Below are positions 11,383 to 11,679 of a stretch of 11,679 bases of DNA, one piece after another (positions within the stretch are counted from its first letter, which is position 1; each line of letters starts with the position of its first letter). This stretch comes from Spirochaetia bacterium (GTDB taxonomy: Bacteria; Spirochaetota; Spirochaetia; Treponematales; Breznakiellaceae): positions 1-11,679 of the forward strand of contig BNUY01000098.1 in assembly GCA_025997715.1 (NCBI GenBank), written 5' to 3'. The notes beneath the pieces were generated by a model. It saw only the letters and a list, made by a program, of their open reading frames with translations, had not been told where the DNA came from and made no database searches. The position numbers were made by a program, and so were the translations under genes.

Positions 11383-11679
11383 ATGAAGGGACGGGATTTT
11401 CCGGCTTCGGAGGAGGATGTGATTATCTATTACCTACAGGATATCCGCAGGGTGAAGCCGCTGGGCGGCCCGGAAACGGCGGAATTGTACCGCAGTTTGG
11501 AGGATGGACAAAAGGGAGCACAGGAACGGCTTATAACCGCAAACCTAAAGTTGGTGACCGCCATTGTCCTTAAAATGGCGGGGAAGGGCCTGGATACTGC
11601 GGATCTTATTCAGGAAGGAAATCTTGGCTTGCTGCGGGCGGTGGAGAAATTTGACCCCCGGAAGGGGCGCCGGTTCAGC
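11383..11679 (+). CDS. Sigma-70 family RNA polymerase sigma factor (5' part, 99 aa visible)
   Basis: ATG 11383 follows AGGAGG by seven bases and the frame runs to the window end. Residues 8-28 (SEEDVIIYYLQDIRRVKPLG) match region 1.2; residues 52-99 match region 2, with RLITANLKLVTAIVLKMAGK then DLIQEGNLGLLRAVEKFDPR, the hallmark core polymerase-binding helix. The end of regions 2.3/2.4 and regions 3-4 are outside the window. No long region 1.1 is present, so this is probably an accessory (group 2 or 3 type) factor, not the housekeeping one. It is divergent from the RtcR-derived AAA+ gene and is preceded by the same promoter-like element as three other units here, which would allow autoregulation. 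Confidence 0.9.
   Translation, partial: MKGRDFPASEEDVIIYYLQDIRRVKPLGGPETAELYRSLEDGQKGAQERLITANLKLVTAIVLKMAGKGLDTADLIQEGNLGLLRAVEKFDPRKGRRFS

Overview
The window reads as a mid-GC bacterial chromosome carrying the end of an integrated element. A host-associated spirochete (Treponema-like) would fit: the RelB-like/RelE/PIN toxin-antitoxin families, the GGGG-rich ribosome binding sites and the mixed base composition resemble what I know from that group. This rests on protein family resemblance alone, and no rRNA or other decisive marker is present.

Layout. (1) 1-2614, minus strand: a tightly packed run of small phage- or plasmid-like genes, mostly joined by ATGA or short overlaps. It includes a HIRAN-domain protein, a protein with two four-cysteine clusters and several unknowns, and it runs off the left edge. 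(2) 2615-2760: a divergent promoter region with candidate operators. (3) 2761-4229, plus strand: a Cro/CI-like HTH protein, a RelE-type toxin, a RelB-like antitoxin, a PIN-domain protein and a small partner protein, closed by a hairpin terminator. (4) 4230-5005: no confident gene. It holds a degenerate direct repeat, the exact 3' portion of a tRNA (Val, CAC anticodon loop), which is a good candidate attachment site, and then four consecutive hairpins. The tRNA fragment's orientation puts the integrated element to the left (1 to about 4620) and the older chromosome to the right.

(5) 5006-11679: a different kind of neighbourhood. A 598-residue AAA+ ATPase reads left. Divergent from it is an AT-richer plus-strand group: a DUF4230-like membrane-anchored protein, a DUF697/YcjF-like membrane protein, a Nudix hydrolase and a small basic protein. 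Two minus-strand genes follow: a transglutaminase-like Cys/His/Asp protein, and an AAA+ protein clearly derived from RtcR, the sigma-54 activator of RNA repair operons. Divergent from the latter is the 5' part of a sigma-70 family factor, cut by the window edge.

The most interesting part is region 5. The RtcR-like protein has lost the sensory CARF domain, the GAFTGA loop that contacts sigma-54 and both arginine-finger positions, yet keeps the RtcR-type C-terminal region. It sits back to back with a sigma-70 factor. Four transcription units here (AAA+ ATPase, DUF4230/DUF697 pair, transglutaminase-like gene, sigma factor) share a near-identical promoter-like element, CCTTGAC-N12/13-TGTCC(C/T)ATA, seen nowhere else in the window. 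My inference is a co-regulated, possibly undescribed system in which the RtcR-derived protein and/or the sigma factor controls an ATPase, a membrane pair and a transglutaminase-like enzyme.
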